DNA of 64,000 nucleotides from Leptodesmis sichuanensis A121 (GTDB lineage Bacteria; Cyanobacteriota; Cyanobacteriia; Leptolyngbyales; Leptolyngbyaceae): NCBI RefSeq assembly GCF_021379005.1, contig NZ_CP075171.1, positions 5,084,001 to 5,148,000 of the forward strand, read 5' to 3'. Shown piece by piece: positions 36,873 to 47,199 of this stretch (position 1 is its first letter; each line of letters starts with the position of its first letter). The notes under the pieces were generated by a model. It saw only the letters and a program-made list of their open reading frames with translations, ran no database searches and was not told where the DNA came from. The position numbers and the translations under genes were made by a program.

Positions 36873-37242
36873 ATGGGCAGTGGTGCAAATAGGGGTAAGC
36901 TAAGACCGTTGTTAAAAATCTCGCTGTTATGGCTGGTGTTAGTTCGATTGAAGTCAGGGAAAGCCTCGATGAGCTAGTCCAACAGTTGCAACCAGTGGAA
37001 ACGCCAAAGGACAAGGAACGTTTGCAAGTGCTGTACTGGCTCAAGCAGGACAAGTCTCCTAGCATTGGTGCGATTGCAACAGCGATCAGGAAACATCGGA
37101 ATACGGTAGTCAAGACTCTAGAGCAACTTCAATCTAAAGTTGATCAACTCCTGACTCAATTAACCCCAGAAGTAATTGCTTCTGTTACAGGATATTCCTT
37201 CATCCTTGATGCCCTATCTGCCCTAAACCTTATTTAAATTGG
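36864..37242 (+). mobile_element. 379-bp IS630-derived element with only the HTH frame
   Basis: Ends are CCCATTTAAATGGG (36864 on) and, read inward from 37242, CCAATTTAAATAAGG, matching at 12 of 15 positions. TA flanks both ends (36862-36863 and 37243-37244). The single open frame encodes a helix-turn-helix like the N-terminus of IS630 transposases, with no DDE domain. It looks like an internally deleted IS630 derivative. Confidence 0.7.
36929..37237 (+). CDS. IS630-type helix-turn-helix protein, no catalytic domain
   Basis: A 102-residue frame. PKDKERLQVLYWLKQDKSPS and IGAIATAIRKHRNTVVKTLE form the DNA-binding helices seen at the N-terminus of IS630-family transposases. The last 35 residues (LTPEVIASVTGYSFILDALS) are not recognised. 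Since the DDE part is absent, the protein could at most bind element ends, for example as a repressor; this is speculative. ATG at 36929. Confidence 0.6.
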   Translation: MAGVSSIEVRESLDELVQQLQPVETPKDKERLQVLYWLKQDKSPSIGAIATAIRKHRNTVVKTLEQLQSKVDQLLTQLTPEVIASVTGYSFILDALSALNLI

Positions 37243-37406
37243 TATGAGATCTTCCGCCCGTCTGCTCCAGCGCGTTGTTGTGCTGCGCTGCTTACTAACA
37301 AGTCTGTGGTTTATTCAAAACTGCGCTTACACTAAGCGCCAAATTGATTCAACCTTATCTGATGAACCTGATTCAGAATGAAGTTTCTTGCGCTATGCTC
37401 GATCGC

Positions 37407-37880
37407 CTACAGTAAATCAAAGAAGGCATCATCAATTTCATACCCCAACAGTTGGGTCATGGATTTCAGTCGAGAGTTGCCTGCAATACCTTGCGTTTTC
37501 AACCACTGGCCCAGCACAAACACCTTACTCATGACAAAAATTTCCAGGGCTTCAGGATTGAATTGGATCCCATCTCTGGGATGAAACTGGTGGGGTACCA
37601 GCATGGCTGTGTAACGAGCCAGTTCCCCTGCTTTCCAGTCCAGCAGAAAGGGAAGCCAGGGGTATGTGGCATCAAGGCGGACAAACCAGAGGCGAATTTC
37701 AGGAATTTCTGAGAGTTCTCTGGGGTCTTCCGGTTCTCTGGGAAAATCAATCTGAAACTGAAGCTGCTGTTCACAGGCAAGTAGATTGCCTTTCTGCACC
37801 AGGGGATCCAGCACAGATCGGACAGGAGATAGATCCAGAGTATTAAGTTGGTCAGCGTTGACTGCGATCGCGATCGTCAT
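37407..37880 (-). CDS. CRR6-family NdhI maturation factor
   Basis: A 157-residue soluble protein matching the CRR6 family, needed for assembly of the NdhI-containing subcomplex of NDH-1 in chloroplasts and cyanobacteria. Characteristic stretches are IPEIRLWFVRLDATYPWLPF, LDWKAGELARYTAMLVPHQF and the C-terminus LLGYEIDDAFFDLL. ATG at 37880 gives the usual N-terminus MTIAIAVNADQL; an upstream in-frame start at 37901 is less likely. It is the first ordinary gene after the mobile-element region and stands alone. Confidence 0.82.
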   Translation of the reverse strand: MTIAIAVNADQLNTLDLSPVRSVLDPLVQKGNLLACEQQLQFQIDFPREPEDPRELSEIPEIRLWFVRLDATYPWLPFLLDWKAGELARYTAMLVPHQFHPRDGIQFNPEALEIFVMSKVFVLGQWLKTQGIAGNSRLKSMTQLLGYEIDDAFFDLL

Positions 37881-37936
37881 AGCAGAGCGGCCAGAAGACA
37901 TTCAATAGATTTCCCTTCCCATCTTCTCATTGAAGT

Positions 37937-38641
37937 TTACGGAACAAAAGCTAGCACAGAAGCAGGAGAGCCAGAACCATTTTGTAGTGGTAGGGGAGCA
38001 ATCATCAGTTGAGCGCCGATCGCAGGTAATTGCTCCAGATTGGTCAAGCATTCCAGGACAATCCCCTGTTGAGCTAAAATCTGGCGATTAGTGGCAAAGG
38101 TCGTATCCGATCCGCCATCCACTCCATGCGTATCAATGCCAACCCCTGCGATCGCCCGCTCTGCTAACAAAAACTGCGTCACTTCAGCACTGAATCCAGG
38201 AAAATGAGGAATTCCCTGATCATCCAAATTTAGAAATGCAACGGGTTCTGACCATTTGGTCTGCCATCCAGTGTAGAGTAACACCACACATCCGGCAGGA
38301 ATCTGACCCTGCTGTTGTTCCCAACGAGAAATGTCACGCTCGCGGAGACGATAATCCGGATGTTTTGCAGCCTGCTCCCGGATATCCACAACGATGGCTG
38401 GAACCACCAAAGATGCAGGTGCATAGGCATCAATCCCAACCCCATCCACAAAAAAACTATTGGGTGCATTCATGTGCGTTGCGCTATGTTCCCCGATCGT
38501 CAGCCGTCGCACATAATATCCCTCTCGATCAATCGCAGCCACAACCTCAAACTCGATCGCGGGATCTCCCGGCCACCGTGGAATCGCAGGATGGATGACA
38601 TGACTGAGAGAAAGAATCCGGGAATAGGAGAAAGCAGGCAT
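37937..38641 (-). CDS. Cyclase family protein (kynurenine formamidase-like)
   Basis: A 234-residue metal-dependent hydrolase of the cyclase family, which includes arylformamidase. The zinc-site motif is GEHSATHMNAPNSFF, and GIDTHGVDGGSDTTF is the second conserved block. Family members cleave N-formyl amides or act in small-ring chemistry; the substrate here is undetermined. ATG at 38641. It ends 7 bp upstream in coordinate terms from the phosphoglucomutase gene start region on the same strand, so the two are likely cotranscribed. Confidence 0.85.
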   Translation of the reverse strand: MPAFSYSRILSLSHVIHPAIPRWPGDPAIEFEVVAAIDREGYYVRRLTIGEHSATHMNAPNSFFVDGVGIDAYAPASLVVPAIVVDIREQAAKHPDYRLRERDISRWEQQQGQIPAGCVVLLYTGWQTKWSEPVAFLNLDDQGIPHFPGFSAEVTQFLLAERAIAGVGIDTHGVDGGSDTTFATNRQILAQQGIVLECLTNLEQLPAIGAQLMIAPLPLQNGSGSPASVLAFVP

Positions 38642-38648
38642 AGAAATA

Positions 38649-40295
<1,647 letters not shown>

Positions 40296-40820
40296 TCATA
40301 CCTGATAGTCTCCTGACTTGCCACCGGTTTTGCTGAGGAGGTGAATGTCTTCAATGCAGATGGATTTTTCCAAGGCTTTGGCCATGTCATAGAGGGTGAG
40401 GGCGGCGATCGAAACAGCCGTCAGAGCTTCCATTTCGACTCCTGTTTCAGCTTTGGTTTTGACGGTAGCCTCAATCCGGTATCCCTGCTCATCGGCTTCG
40501 GGAAAGATTTGCACTTCTACTTTTTGAATGGGTAAGGGATGGCAGAGGGGGATCAGATTCGCAGTTTGTTTGGCGGCCATAATTCCAGCCAATCGTGCAG
40601 TTCCCAAAACATCCCCTTTCGGGACATTACCCGTGGCGATCGCCGTGAAGGTTGCAGGAGCCATGCGAACTCGTCCGACTGCCACAGCCTGCCGCACTGT
40701 GGCAGCTTTACCGGAAACGTCCACCATTTGCGCCTGTCCCTGATCATCCAGATGAGTCAGGGGTGGCACGCCTGTTTGAGAATTAGAAGCAGAAAAAAGA
40801 GGTTGTGCCATTTCCGTCAT
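40296..40820 (-). CDS. moaC: Cyclic pyranopterin monophosphate synthase MoaC
   Basis: Acts with MoaA in the first step of molybdenum cofactor synthesis, forming cyclic pyranopterin phosphate. Family motifs are [56 protein letters not shown] and the C-terminal [13 protein letters not shown] chose the ATG at 40820 ([10 protein letters not shown]) because homology begins near residue 15 and total length is then about 174; an ATG at 40811 is equally plausible. The frame stays open to 41069 but that extension has no family support. Confidence 0.95.
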   Translation of the reverse strand: MTEMAQPLFSASNSQTGVPPLTHLDDQGQAQMVDVSGKAATVRQAVAVGRVRMAPATFTAIATGNVPKGDVLGTARLAGIMAAKQTANLIPLCHPLPIQKVEVQIFPEADEQGYRIEATVKTKAETGVEMEALTAVSIAALTLYDMAKALEKSICIEDIHLLSKTGGKSGDYQV

Positions 40821-41080
40821 GAATCGTTTGAGAACCTGCAACCCCTGTCTTAAAAAAAGGAGAATCAGTTGATCAAGGCTGACTAAAGTCTTCTGCCTAG
40901 CTACTTTAGCAGGAATATTATGCGGAACAGGATCTGGATAACCCCCCAATTTGGGCAGATATATTGCTCTTTCATTATGTCGCCGGAGAAAAATCGAAAA
41001 GCCCTGGCTACTTAGCATTAGGGTATACTTCAGAAATCCAGGCTGAGGGCGAACCAAGGCTACCCTCAACCTGAATTACT

Positions 41081-41416
41081 CTAAGTATTTGGCACGGTTT
41101 GCACGTCGGTTGCACCGTCTACGCCGAGGGCAACCTGTTTGGCTTGTTGTAGAACCCCTTCTGCATCTGGATTGTACTTCAACACCACCACACTGCCAGT
41201 TTGGGCAACCCAAAGACCGACATTATCAGAAATGTTGGCATCATCCAGTGCTTTAGCGACCCGCTTAGCCAGACCGCTCTCATCAAAATTACCATCCAGA
41301 CCAACCTTTTCCGGGGGAATGGACTGTTGAGCCGCAGACTCTTGCACAGACACTGGAGGAGCCGCAGCAGCTTTCTCCTCTTCATGTTTTCCAAATAACT
41401 TGCTTAAAAAACCCAT
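41081..41416 (-). CDS. Small BON-like/LysM-associated protein
   Basis: A 111-residue protein: a basic start MGFLSKLFGKHEEEK, an alanine-rich linker, then a roughly 65-residue domain (DESGLAKRVAKALDDANISD to VDGATDVQTV) resembling BON or LysM-partner domains of stress proteins such as YgaU. No signal peptide, so cytoplasmic. ATG at 41416 has AAGGAG eight bases upstream. Likely a stress or osmotic-shock protein by family analogy; exact role unknown. Confidence 0.65.
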   Translation of the reverse strand: MGFLSKLFGKHEEEKAAAAPPVSVQESAAQQSIPPEKVGLDGNFDESGLAKRVAKALDDANISDNVGLWVAQTGSVVVLKYNPDAEGVLQQAKQVALGVDGATDVQTVPNT

Positions 41417-42171
41417 AGAGATATCTCCTTAAAAGGATCCAAAAACACTATGGCACTGATTTAATTGGTAAAAGAGATTATTTAATATCTTTTCCACTTT
41501 CTTACTTCCTGTGAATTCTGCCTGATGTCTGCCTGTTGCAACGATAGGTTAAGAACTCTTGCCTTAATTCAGAGGACAAACAAAGGTTGAGTGTCTCCAA
41601 TCTTGATATTAACCATTAATAATGGAGATAACCAGGATTACATCTAAAACCAAAGCAGAAACTTATGAGATGCTCAATTAAGCACTCTTCACGAAAAGAT
41701 AAATGTACTTAGTTTAGTTATTGTTTTACACCACTAACTGAAGGAAACTGTTTAATCATTCTTTCTGCGGTGCCGTAATACTTCAATGGCACCTTGCCAG
41801 GTGGCTCGTTCGTTGGGTTGTCCGATTTGCAGTGGAAATGGTTGGATGGGATGCAACCCAACCTACAAAGCGGGCGATCGCACGACAAAAGGGGCGATCG
41901 CGCTTATTATGTTAGGACGCTCAACCCAACGGTGCGTTTGCTCATCTGCAACGCACCCTCTAAGATCGGCGATCGCACTGCCAATCCATCAATCTGTCCT
42001 AAAAATCGTTTAAATCGGTATCACCACAAACTCAGTCCGTTGTGTGGGATGACGGACTAGGTTGAGAAATGGCTGCGACAGCACACTATATTGGTCTGAT
42101 CCGCCCCATTAGTGCTATCCAAGCTGGCTGGAGAGGTACCTGAGCCAGATCTGGTCATAGAAATGAAGAAT
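41417..42171. other. 755-bp intergenic region
   Basis: No convincing gene. From about 41805 to 41990 it holds repeat-like sequence common in cyanobacterial intergenic DNA: GTTGGGTTG, GGGATGCAACCCAACC, CTCAACCCAACGGTGCG and three HIP1-type sites. The part next to 41416 is AT-rich (TAAATAATCTCTTTT-like) and presumably holds the promoter of the BON-like gene. Confidence 0.5.
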
Positions 42172-42546
42172 TCAAGCAGCCAGAGGGTTAACAGAAGCTA
42201 ATGCCTTAGTTTCAACTGTGACGTTCAACGTATTCTCCAGATCAGTGACTGTATCAATAATTTCAAACACCTGATCCAGACGAGTAATTTCAAGAACCAG
42301 CTTCACCGAAGGCTTAAGACGATGCAGCACTAAACGACTTTGTCGCTTATTGGCCAAGTGTAGCCCGGTAATCAGAGCGCTTAGCCCTGCACTATCAATG
42401 AAATCAACCTGGGATAGATCTAAAATCCACAGCCCTTGGGGTGATTCTAATTGAGTCAATGTTTGGCTTAAAGCTTTGCCCGTTTCCATGTCTAACTGGC
42501 CGGATAGTTGAATTAAAACAGCTTGATTATCGTGGTAGGCAATCAT
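42172..42546 (-). CDS. STAS-domain protein (anti-sigma factor antagonist type)
   Basis: A single STAS domain of about 124 residues. The phosphorylatable serine lies in VDFIDSAGLSALITGL, and the first strand in NQAVLIQLSGQLDMETG. Such proteins bind anti-sigma kinases and are released by PP2C phosphatases; in cyanobacteria many serve signalling roles beyond sigma factors. ATG at 42546 gives MIAYHDNQAV; the frame is open to a TTG at 42600. No partner kinase or phosphatase is adjacent. Confidence 0.88.
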   Translation of the reverse strand: MIAYHDNQAVLIQLSGQLDMETGKALSQTLTQLESPQGLWILDLSQVDFIDSAGLSALITGLHLANKRQSRLVLHRLKPSVKLVLEITRLDQVFEIIDTVTDLENTLNVTVETKALASVNPLAA

Positions 42547-42692
42547 AAGTTTAAGTAGATAACGTCGAATTGATTCGGCAAAACCACGCTTGATTCCCAA
42601 AATATTAAAGATAACTTCCTAGAGAAAAAGTGCATCCTCCGTAACTTTACGGAATCTTTACTCCTGCCGTGTCTATTTGCAGGCTCAGTAAT

Positions 42693-42896
42693 TTATTTGT
42701 AAAGAAAAAACATTAATTGAGAGCCATCGTCAATATGGGGGGACTTCTCTTGTTGCAGCAGATTCAGGGTAGAAAATGGCTTTCCTAACCTGTTTTGGAT
42801 AAAAATGTCCGCTCTCTGTGTCCACTCTTTGGGCGATTGACAGGTTTCTGTTCCCACGGCAAGATGGGGAGCAAAGGTGACGTTTTGTAAAGGCAT
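42693..42896 (-). CDS. Small hypothetical protein (67 aa)
   Basis: A short frame from ATG 42896, divergent from DedA by 5 bp. The sequence (TQRADIFIQNRLGKPFSTLN, HIDDGSQLMFFLYK) reads like a real small protein with ordered composition, but I do not recognise it and the ribosome-binding site is poor (GGAGA directly before the ATG). It could also be non-coding leader of the DedA gene. Confidence 0.4.
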   Translation of the reverse strand: MPLQNVTFAPHLAVGTETCQSPKEWTQRADIFIQNRLGKPFSTLNLLQQEKSPHIDDGSQLMFFLYK

Positions 42897-42901
42897 TCTC
42901 C

Positions 42902-43564
42902 ATGTCGTTGGATTTTATATCAACAGAGACAATTGAGGAATTCGCGCAGCATTATGGCTACTGGGCTGTCTTTCTGGGAATTCTGCTAGAAAACATTGGC
43001 ATCCCAATTCCAGGAGAAACCGTAACTCTGGCTGGGGGATTTTTAGCTGGCAATGACCAATTAAGTTATTGGTTAGTTTTGGGAAATGCAGTATTAGGGG
43101 CCACCCTAGGGGGCAATGTGGGCTACTGGGTAGGACGATATGGAGGATGGCCTTTGCTGCTAGGGATCGGTCGCCTGGTTCGCATAGAGGAAACCCGGTT
43201 AGTCGCTTTACGAGATCAATTCAGTGAAAATGCGACTAAAGCGGTATTTCTTGGTCGCTTTGTGGCTCTACTAAGGATTTTTGCCAGTCCGCTTGCTGGA
43301 ATTGCCCAAATGCCTTACCTGAAGTTCTTGCTCTACAACACGCTGGGGGCCTTAGCCTGGGCTGTTGTCATGGTTAGTTTGTCTTACTTTGCTGGACAAT
43401 TTATTCCTCTAGATAAGCTCGTTGCCTGGGCTAGCCAATTTGCACTGCTAACCTTACTGATTGTACTGGCCTGGTTAATTATTCCTTTCTGGCTAGAATC
43501 TCGTAAAGCTAAGCAGGAAGGGATCGTTGCCAATCCTCCGGAGGACAGCACGGCAGGAAGCTGA
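42902..43564 (+). CDS. DedA family (VTT domain) membrane protein
   Basis: A 220-residue integral membrane protein. Members of the DedA/VTT family are lipid carriers or scramblases, some moving undecaprenyl phosphate. Motifs: the re-entrant start LENIGIPIPGETVTLAGGFLA, GNVGYWVGRYGG, and FLGRFVALLRIFASPLAGIAQM with the conserved arginines. Four or more hydrophobic spans are visible, ending in LLTLLIVLAWLIIPFWL. ATG at 42902. Confidence 0.9.
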   Translation: MSLDFISTETIEEFAQHYGYWAVFLGILLENIGIPIPGETVTLAGGFLAGNDQLSYWLVLGNAVLGATLGGNVGYWVGRYGGWPLLLGIGRLVRIEETRLVALRDQFSENATKAVFLGRFVALLRIFASPLAGIAQMPYLKFLLYNTLGALAWAVVMVSLSYFAGQFIPLDKLVAWASQFALLTLLIVLAWLIIPFWLESRKAKQEGIVANPPEDSTAGS

Positions 43565-43638
43565 AGAGGGTTTGGAGTTTGAGTTTTGAATTTTGGATGC
43601 TCTGTCCATTATTCGCTGGAACTCAGTGAGTGCCCAAC

Positions 43639-45024
43639 CTAAAACCCTTCTAAAAAAGTCTGAACCTGACCGTCTGGCTCCAGTACCAGGCGGATTTTTG
43701 CGTTTTTTCCATCTTTGATGGGAGAAACAAAGGGATCGCCTATCAAGGGCATCCCGGTACGATCGATATAATCTCCCGATGCTTGTTTTAAGGGCGTAAT
43801 GCTTTGAATCGTGCCATTCGCATTAATCAGCAGACTGTATTCCAGAGTTTGAGTCAGCCCTTCCACAGGTTTCCAGTGTTGCTTGAAGTAATCTCTGGCT
43901 TCAGCGACTTGTGGAATCGTATCAAAGGCTGTCCCTGGCGGAGCGTTGTCGCTCGGCTCTTTTAGTAAGGCTCCCCGGCGAGCTTGCTGAACACTGCTTT
44001 CGGAGGTATTCCGGGATGCAGAATCTGCTACAGAGGGGGCAGGGGCGATCGCAATAGACTGAGAAGATTGAGGTTTTCCGGCTACTGCCCCGGTAATGGG
44101 TTCCACTGGCTGACCAACGATCGTGGGACGACCAGGAACCGGAACCGGATTGGCCGCGATCGTGCCACCAGGCAACTTGCCAGGACTGGGACTGGGAGCA
44201 ACGGTCTTGGGTAGAGTAGGCGCTCCGGGTTGATTGGGTACCAGTGATCCGGCTGGGGGAGGGGGAGGTAGGCGATCGGCGGACAATACAGGAGGAGTGG
44301 CTTGATCTACCACTGCTGGGGGAAGCTGAGTTGCGATCCTTTGATCAGCACTACTGGCTCCCTCGCTAGAAACAGGAGCTTGAGTGGATTGCTTGAGTGA
44401 TCCATCCAGTAATTTAATGGCTGATGTCGATAACCCAACCGCAAGCAGCGCTACGGCAGCAATTTGTGCCCAATTCCTGGAAAGCCCAAATTTCTCAGAG
44501 CTTCGTAGAGTGGGAAGATTTAAAATGTCTGTTGCATACTCATCCAGCGCATTGGCCAGGTCAAATAATTGCAGGGTACTCAAGTTCAATGTCGGTCCAG
44601 ATTCCTGTGTAGCCAAACTTCCCAAAACCAATTCATGATTTAACAGTCCTTTGGAGTACAGGCCAATGCCCATCTCATGAGTTGCTGTGGGGAGGGGGGG
44701 AGAAAGGGTATCTACCAGGGGCAGACTGGAGGAGTTACTTTCTAGGGGTGGGGGATTGACAATCAGGGTGCTGGCTGGTTGCTCCAACAGATTCTGGACA
44801 TAAGTTGTCACGGCTTCATAGAGGGCTTCTAGTTGAGTACGATCGCCCTTCACGGTTACTTGCTTATCTTCCGCCAGTTTGGGATCGTCCAAACTCAGTT
44901 GGAAATGCAGATTTTTCACCACAGTCTGACCTGCCCAGCGAGATAAGGGCGAGTTTTCCGCCATGATCGCCAGCGTACAGGTGGGGGGGGTATATCGTCG
45001 CAAAACCGAGTGGGATTGAAACAT
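43639..45024 (-). CDS. DUF4335 domain-containing protein
   Basis: A 461-residue cyanobacterial protein. The N-terminal DUF4335 domain starts MFQSHSVLRRYTPPTCTLAI. A single membrane-like helix follows near residue 205 (WAQIAAVALLAVGLSTSAIKLL), then a proline-rich linker and a C-terminal domain with EYSLLINANGTIQSITPLKQ. ATG at 45024 is chosen because sequence upstream to 45147 is GAGTTGAGAGTGAAG-type low-complexity repeat, not protein. It is next to the DUF3038 gene on the same strand, a pairing common in cyanobacteria. Function unknown. Confidence 0.82.
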   Translation of the reverse strand: MFQSHSVLRRYTPPTCTLAIMAENSPLSRWAGQTVVKNLHFQLSLDDPKLAEDKQVTVKGDRTQLEALYEAVTTYVQNLLEQPASTLIVNPPPLESNSSSLPLVDTLSPPLPTATHEMGIGLYSKGLLNHELVLGSLATQESGPTLNLSTLQLFDLANALDEYATDILNLPTLRSSEKFGLSRNWAQIAAVALLAVGLSTSAIKLLDGSLKQSTQAPVSSEGASSADQRIATQLPPAVVDQATPPVLSADRLPPPPPAGSLVPNQPGAPTLPKTVAPSPSPGKLPGGTIAANPVPVPGRPTIVGQPVEPITGAVAGKPQSSQSIAIAPAPSVADSASRNTSESSVQQARRGALLKEPSDNAPPGTAFDTIPQVAEARDYFKQHWKPVEGLTQTLEYSLLINANGTIQSITPLKQASGDYIDRTGMPLIGDPFVSPIKDGKNAKIRLVLEPDGQVQTFLEGF

Positions 45025-45165
45025 GGACGGAATTACAGAATTAAGAGTTGAGAGTGAAGAGTTAGGAGTTGAGAGTGAAGCATTGAAAGGGAAGAGTTGA
45101 GAGTTGAAAGTTTTGAGTTTTAAGTTCGGCCCCAGGTTATTCACCATTCAGGCTGATTTTTATTG

Positions 45166-45240
45166 TTAAGCCAGGTTCAGCTAGAGAACGGTCGTTTTCC
45201 GATCAGAAAAACTAGGGTTCTGGACTGGGACAAGGTTTAA
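45166..45240 (+). repeat. ~75-bp palindromic interspersed repeat, copy 1
   Basis: Begins TTAAGCCAGGTTCAGCTAGA, contains GATCAGAAAAACTAGGGTTC and ends GGACAAGGTTTAA. Outer arms CCAGGTTCAG-like and CTGGACTGGG are imperfectly complementary. It lies between the DUF4335 and DUF3038 genes. Related copies: 50009-50083, 52069-52146, 52600-52649, 59181-59253, and a half copy at 18612. Confidence 0.75.
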
Positions 45241-45251
45241 CTCTTTACTCT

Positions 45252-45863
45252 TTACTGTTCACTGCTCACCTCCGATTTGTTTTGAGTGCGATCGAGCAAA
45301 GCTAACCACAAGCGACGGGGGCCGTTGGGTGCGCTGTAAAACAGAAGATCAATCAAGAGTTTCAGGGCCAGGTTAGTTAAGGAATTTTGGGAGACGGTTT
45401 CTCCATCCTCCATCCGCTCCTGGTAGGTATTACTGAAGGCATCTAAATAATCTCCTAACAGAGAAACTTGATACGGTTCCCGATTCTCTGCGGCGACTTG
45501 CTCCAATAACGCAACAGCCCGACGAATCAGTTCCTGGTGATTTTTTGCCAAATGGCAGCAAATCAAAACTAGGGCGCGAGCTTCTTCGACATCCAGTTTC
45601 TTTCGTCCTCCTTGCCCTTTGCGTAAGGGACTGGACTGCCGCAACCGCCAGAGGGCCACGCGATCGGCAACCACATTCTCTAATCCGAGGTCTGCTGCAG
45701 CCTGAAGCATGGCCTCTGAGCCAATTCCCGCTAGCGCTTCCAAAGCCAGCAACACCAGATCGAGTTGGGCTTTAATGTTGTCCAACTGCGTGGGATCAGG
45801 CGCAGTGGTCAGAGGAAGAGCCATTTGGGATAGCGGAGAAGGCGGTTTAGCGGTGGATGGCAT
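45252..45863 (-). CDS. DUF3038 domain-containing protein
   Basis: A 203-residue cyanobacterial protein of the DUF3038 family. Recognisable parts are LDNIKAQLDLVLLALEALAGIGSEAML near the start, VVADRVALWRLRQSSPLRKGQ and the C-terminal NLALKLLIDLLFYSAPNGPR. It is all-helical by appearance, with no catalytic motif. ATG at 45863 gives MPSTAKPPSPL; the frame is open to 46040 without support. Encoded just upstream of the DUF4335 gene. Function unknown. Confidence 0.8.
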   Translation of the reverse strand: MPSTAKPPSPLSQMALPLTTAPDPTQLDNIKAQLDLVLLALEALAGIGSEAMLQAAADLGLENVVADRVALWRLRQSSPLRKGQGGRKKLDVEEARALVLICCHLAKNHQELIRRAVALLEQVAAENREPYQVSLLGDYLDAFSNTYQERMEDGETVSQNSLTNLALKLLIDLLFYSAPNGPRRLWLALLDRTQNKSEVSSEQ

Positions 45864-46058
45864 AGCTTCAGAATAGGCAAAAAAGGCAAAGCAGGCAGAG
45901 CGGTTACCTGTATTGATACAAGACTCAGCGGTAGACAAGTTGTTTCCTGTTCTCCAGGCAAAATTAGCCAGGTCTTCGGCATCTCCTAATCTAAGATATA
46001 AGCCGACCTCATTTTTAGAATACTTGACCTGCTTCCCCACACCCTGTGCCTGACATAA

Positions 46059-46757
46059 CTACGCCAGCCAGGAAACCAATAAAAAAGCTAGAGTAGCGCT
46101 GCCTAAAGGAACCGTCAAGTTATCAATCCCATATTTTGAAAAGGCTTCTAAGCCAGTGGCGGCCAAGGCGATCGCGAAAGAAACCACCCAGGTCTGCCAG
46201 ATGGCACCCTGTACACTGAACAAGATTAGACTACTAATGATATAGCTGATCAGAGCCATAGCCAGGGAGCCTTCCCAACTTTTCTTCATGCCCCAAAGGC
46301 TGTAGGGATGCCGACCAAACCGCTGACCTACAAGAGCCGCTAATCCATCTCCCCAGGTCATGATTAAGATCCCTAAAACCGCATAGTAAGGCTGCTCCAT
46401 CGGCCAGAACCAGGCAATTAAAACCCCAAAGCTGACGGCATAAAAAAAAGTGCCCAGGCTTTTGCGTCCGACTCCATTAATGCTGGATAGGATCGGCAGA
46501 TGGTAGGACAGGTAGGCGATCGCGCTGAACAGGATCGATGCAGCCACCCCCAACCAGGTCGGAATTTGCAGCCACCACGCTAACAGGATCACATTCCCGA
46601 CCCCAATGTGAACCACCTTACGGACGATTTCCGGGCTGGATCGGTGCGATCGCGATAAATACTCGGCGAGAAAACCCACACTTCCCAACCAGATACCTAC
46701 CACCGTTAGCTGTACCCAAAGGGGAAAAGGACTTTCGAACCAAAGGGGTAAAGTCAT
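46059..46757 (-). CDS. Diacylglycerol/polyprenol (phytol/dolichol) kinase family protein
   Basis: A 232-residue multi-pass membrane kinase of the CTP-dependent family that includes phytol kinase VTE5 and dolichol kinase. Motifs: SPEIVRKVVHIGVGNVILL at the start and MTWGDGLAALVGQRFG with GMKKSWEGSLAM, the nucleotide-binding core. About seven hydrophobic spans. In cyanobacteria such enzymes salvage phytol for tocopherol. ATG at 46757; it is divergent from the carotenoid-protein remnant. Confidence 0.85.
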   Translation of the reverse strand: MTLPLWFESPFPLWVQLTVVGIWLGSVGFLAEYLSRSHRSSPEIVRKVVHIGVGNVILLAWWLQIPTWLGVAASILFSAIAYLSYHLPILSSINGVGRKSLGTFFYAVSFGVLIAWFWPMEQPYYAVLGILIMTWGDGLAALVGQRFGRHPYSLWGMKKSWEGSLAMALISYIISSLILFSVQGAIWQTWVVSFAIALAATGLEAFSKYGIDNLTVPLGSATLAFLLVSWLA

Positions 46758-46767
46758 GTAGAGCTAA

Positions 46768-47199
46768 ATGATTTTTCTAAAACACTGTTTGCATTATTTC
46801 ACCTTTATATCCGTCCAACAATTAGCGCTGTTCTGGTTTATTTACACTGAAATTGGGAGAATCGATTACTCCTGGCTCCCCTCTGCCAGCAAGGTGTCTC
46901 CTGAAAATGCAGAAGGATTGCTAAATCAGGTCAAAGAAATGTCCTTTGAAGAGCGATTACAAGTGCAACAGGATTTAGTGAATCGCAAGAATGGCTTGAT
47001 TAGCCGTGAATATGGAGCTTTGAGTGGTACAACAAAGCTGTTAGGGACGATCGCATTTATTTCAATTCGCTTATTTCAAGAGACTGGGTGCATTTTGTCG
47101 GAGCAAATCAAATATGCCGTGCACAATCAGTTGCACGCCGATCGCCAGTACAAAAAATCCCAATACTCGATTCAAAACGCCCAGACCATTACGACCTAA
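46768..47199 (+). pseudogene. Remnant of an orange-carotenoid-protein N-terminal-domain-like gene
   Basis: The central part matches the carotenoid-binding helical domain of OCP and helical carotenoid proteins: QQLALFWFIYTEIGR, LLNQVKEMSFEERLQVQQDL and SREYGALSGTTKL align with the OCP pattern DQLALIWFAYLEMG, followed by ANRADTP-type and SPNIKL segments. The N-terminus before QQLAL and everything after TTKLLG are unlike the family, and the last 129 bp run antisense through the marC gene. The gene therefore seems truncated at both ends and unlikely to bind carotenoid. A divergent intact homolog elsewhere is likely. Confidence 0.55.

Noticed and set aside
37245..37406. Continuation of the histidine phosphatase beyond the 379-bp element
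   Set aside because: After removing the element the frame meets TGA at once, and no frame shows family motifs.
40821..41069. 83-codon upstream extension of moaC
   Set aside because: Family homology begins near MAQPLFS; the extension has no similarity and covers the promoter region.
45025..45147. N-terminal extension of the DUF4335 protein
   Set aside because: It would translate GAGTTGAGAGTGAAG-type low-complexity repeat; the DUF4335 domain starts at the ATG at 45024.
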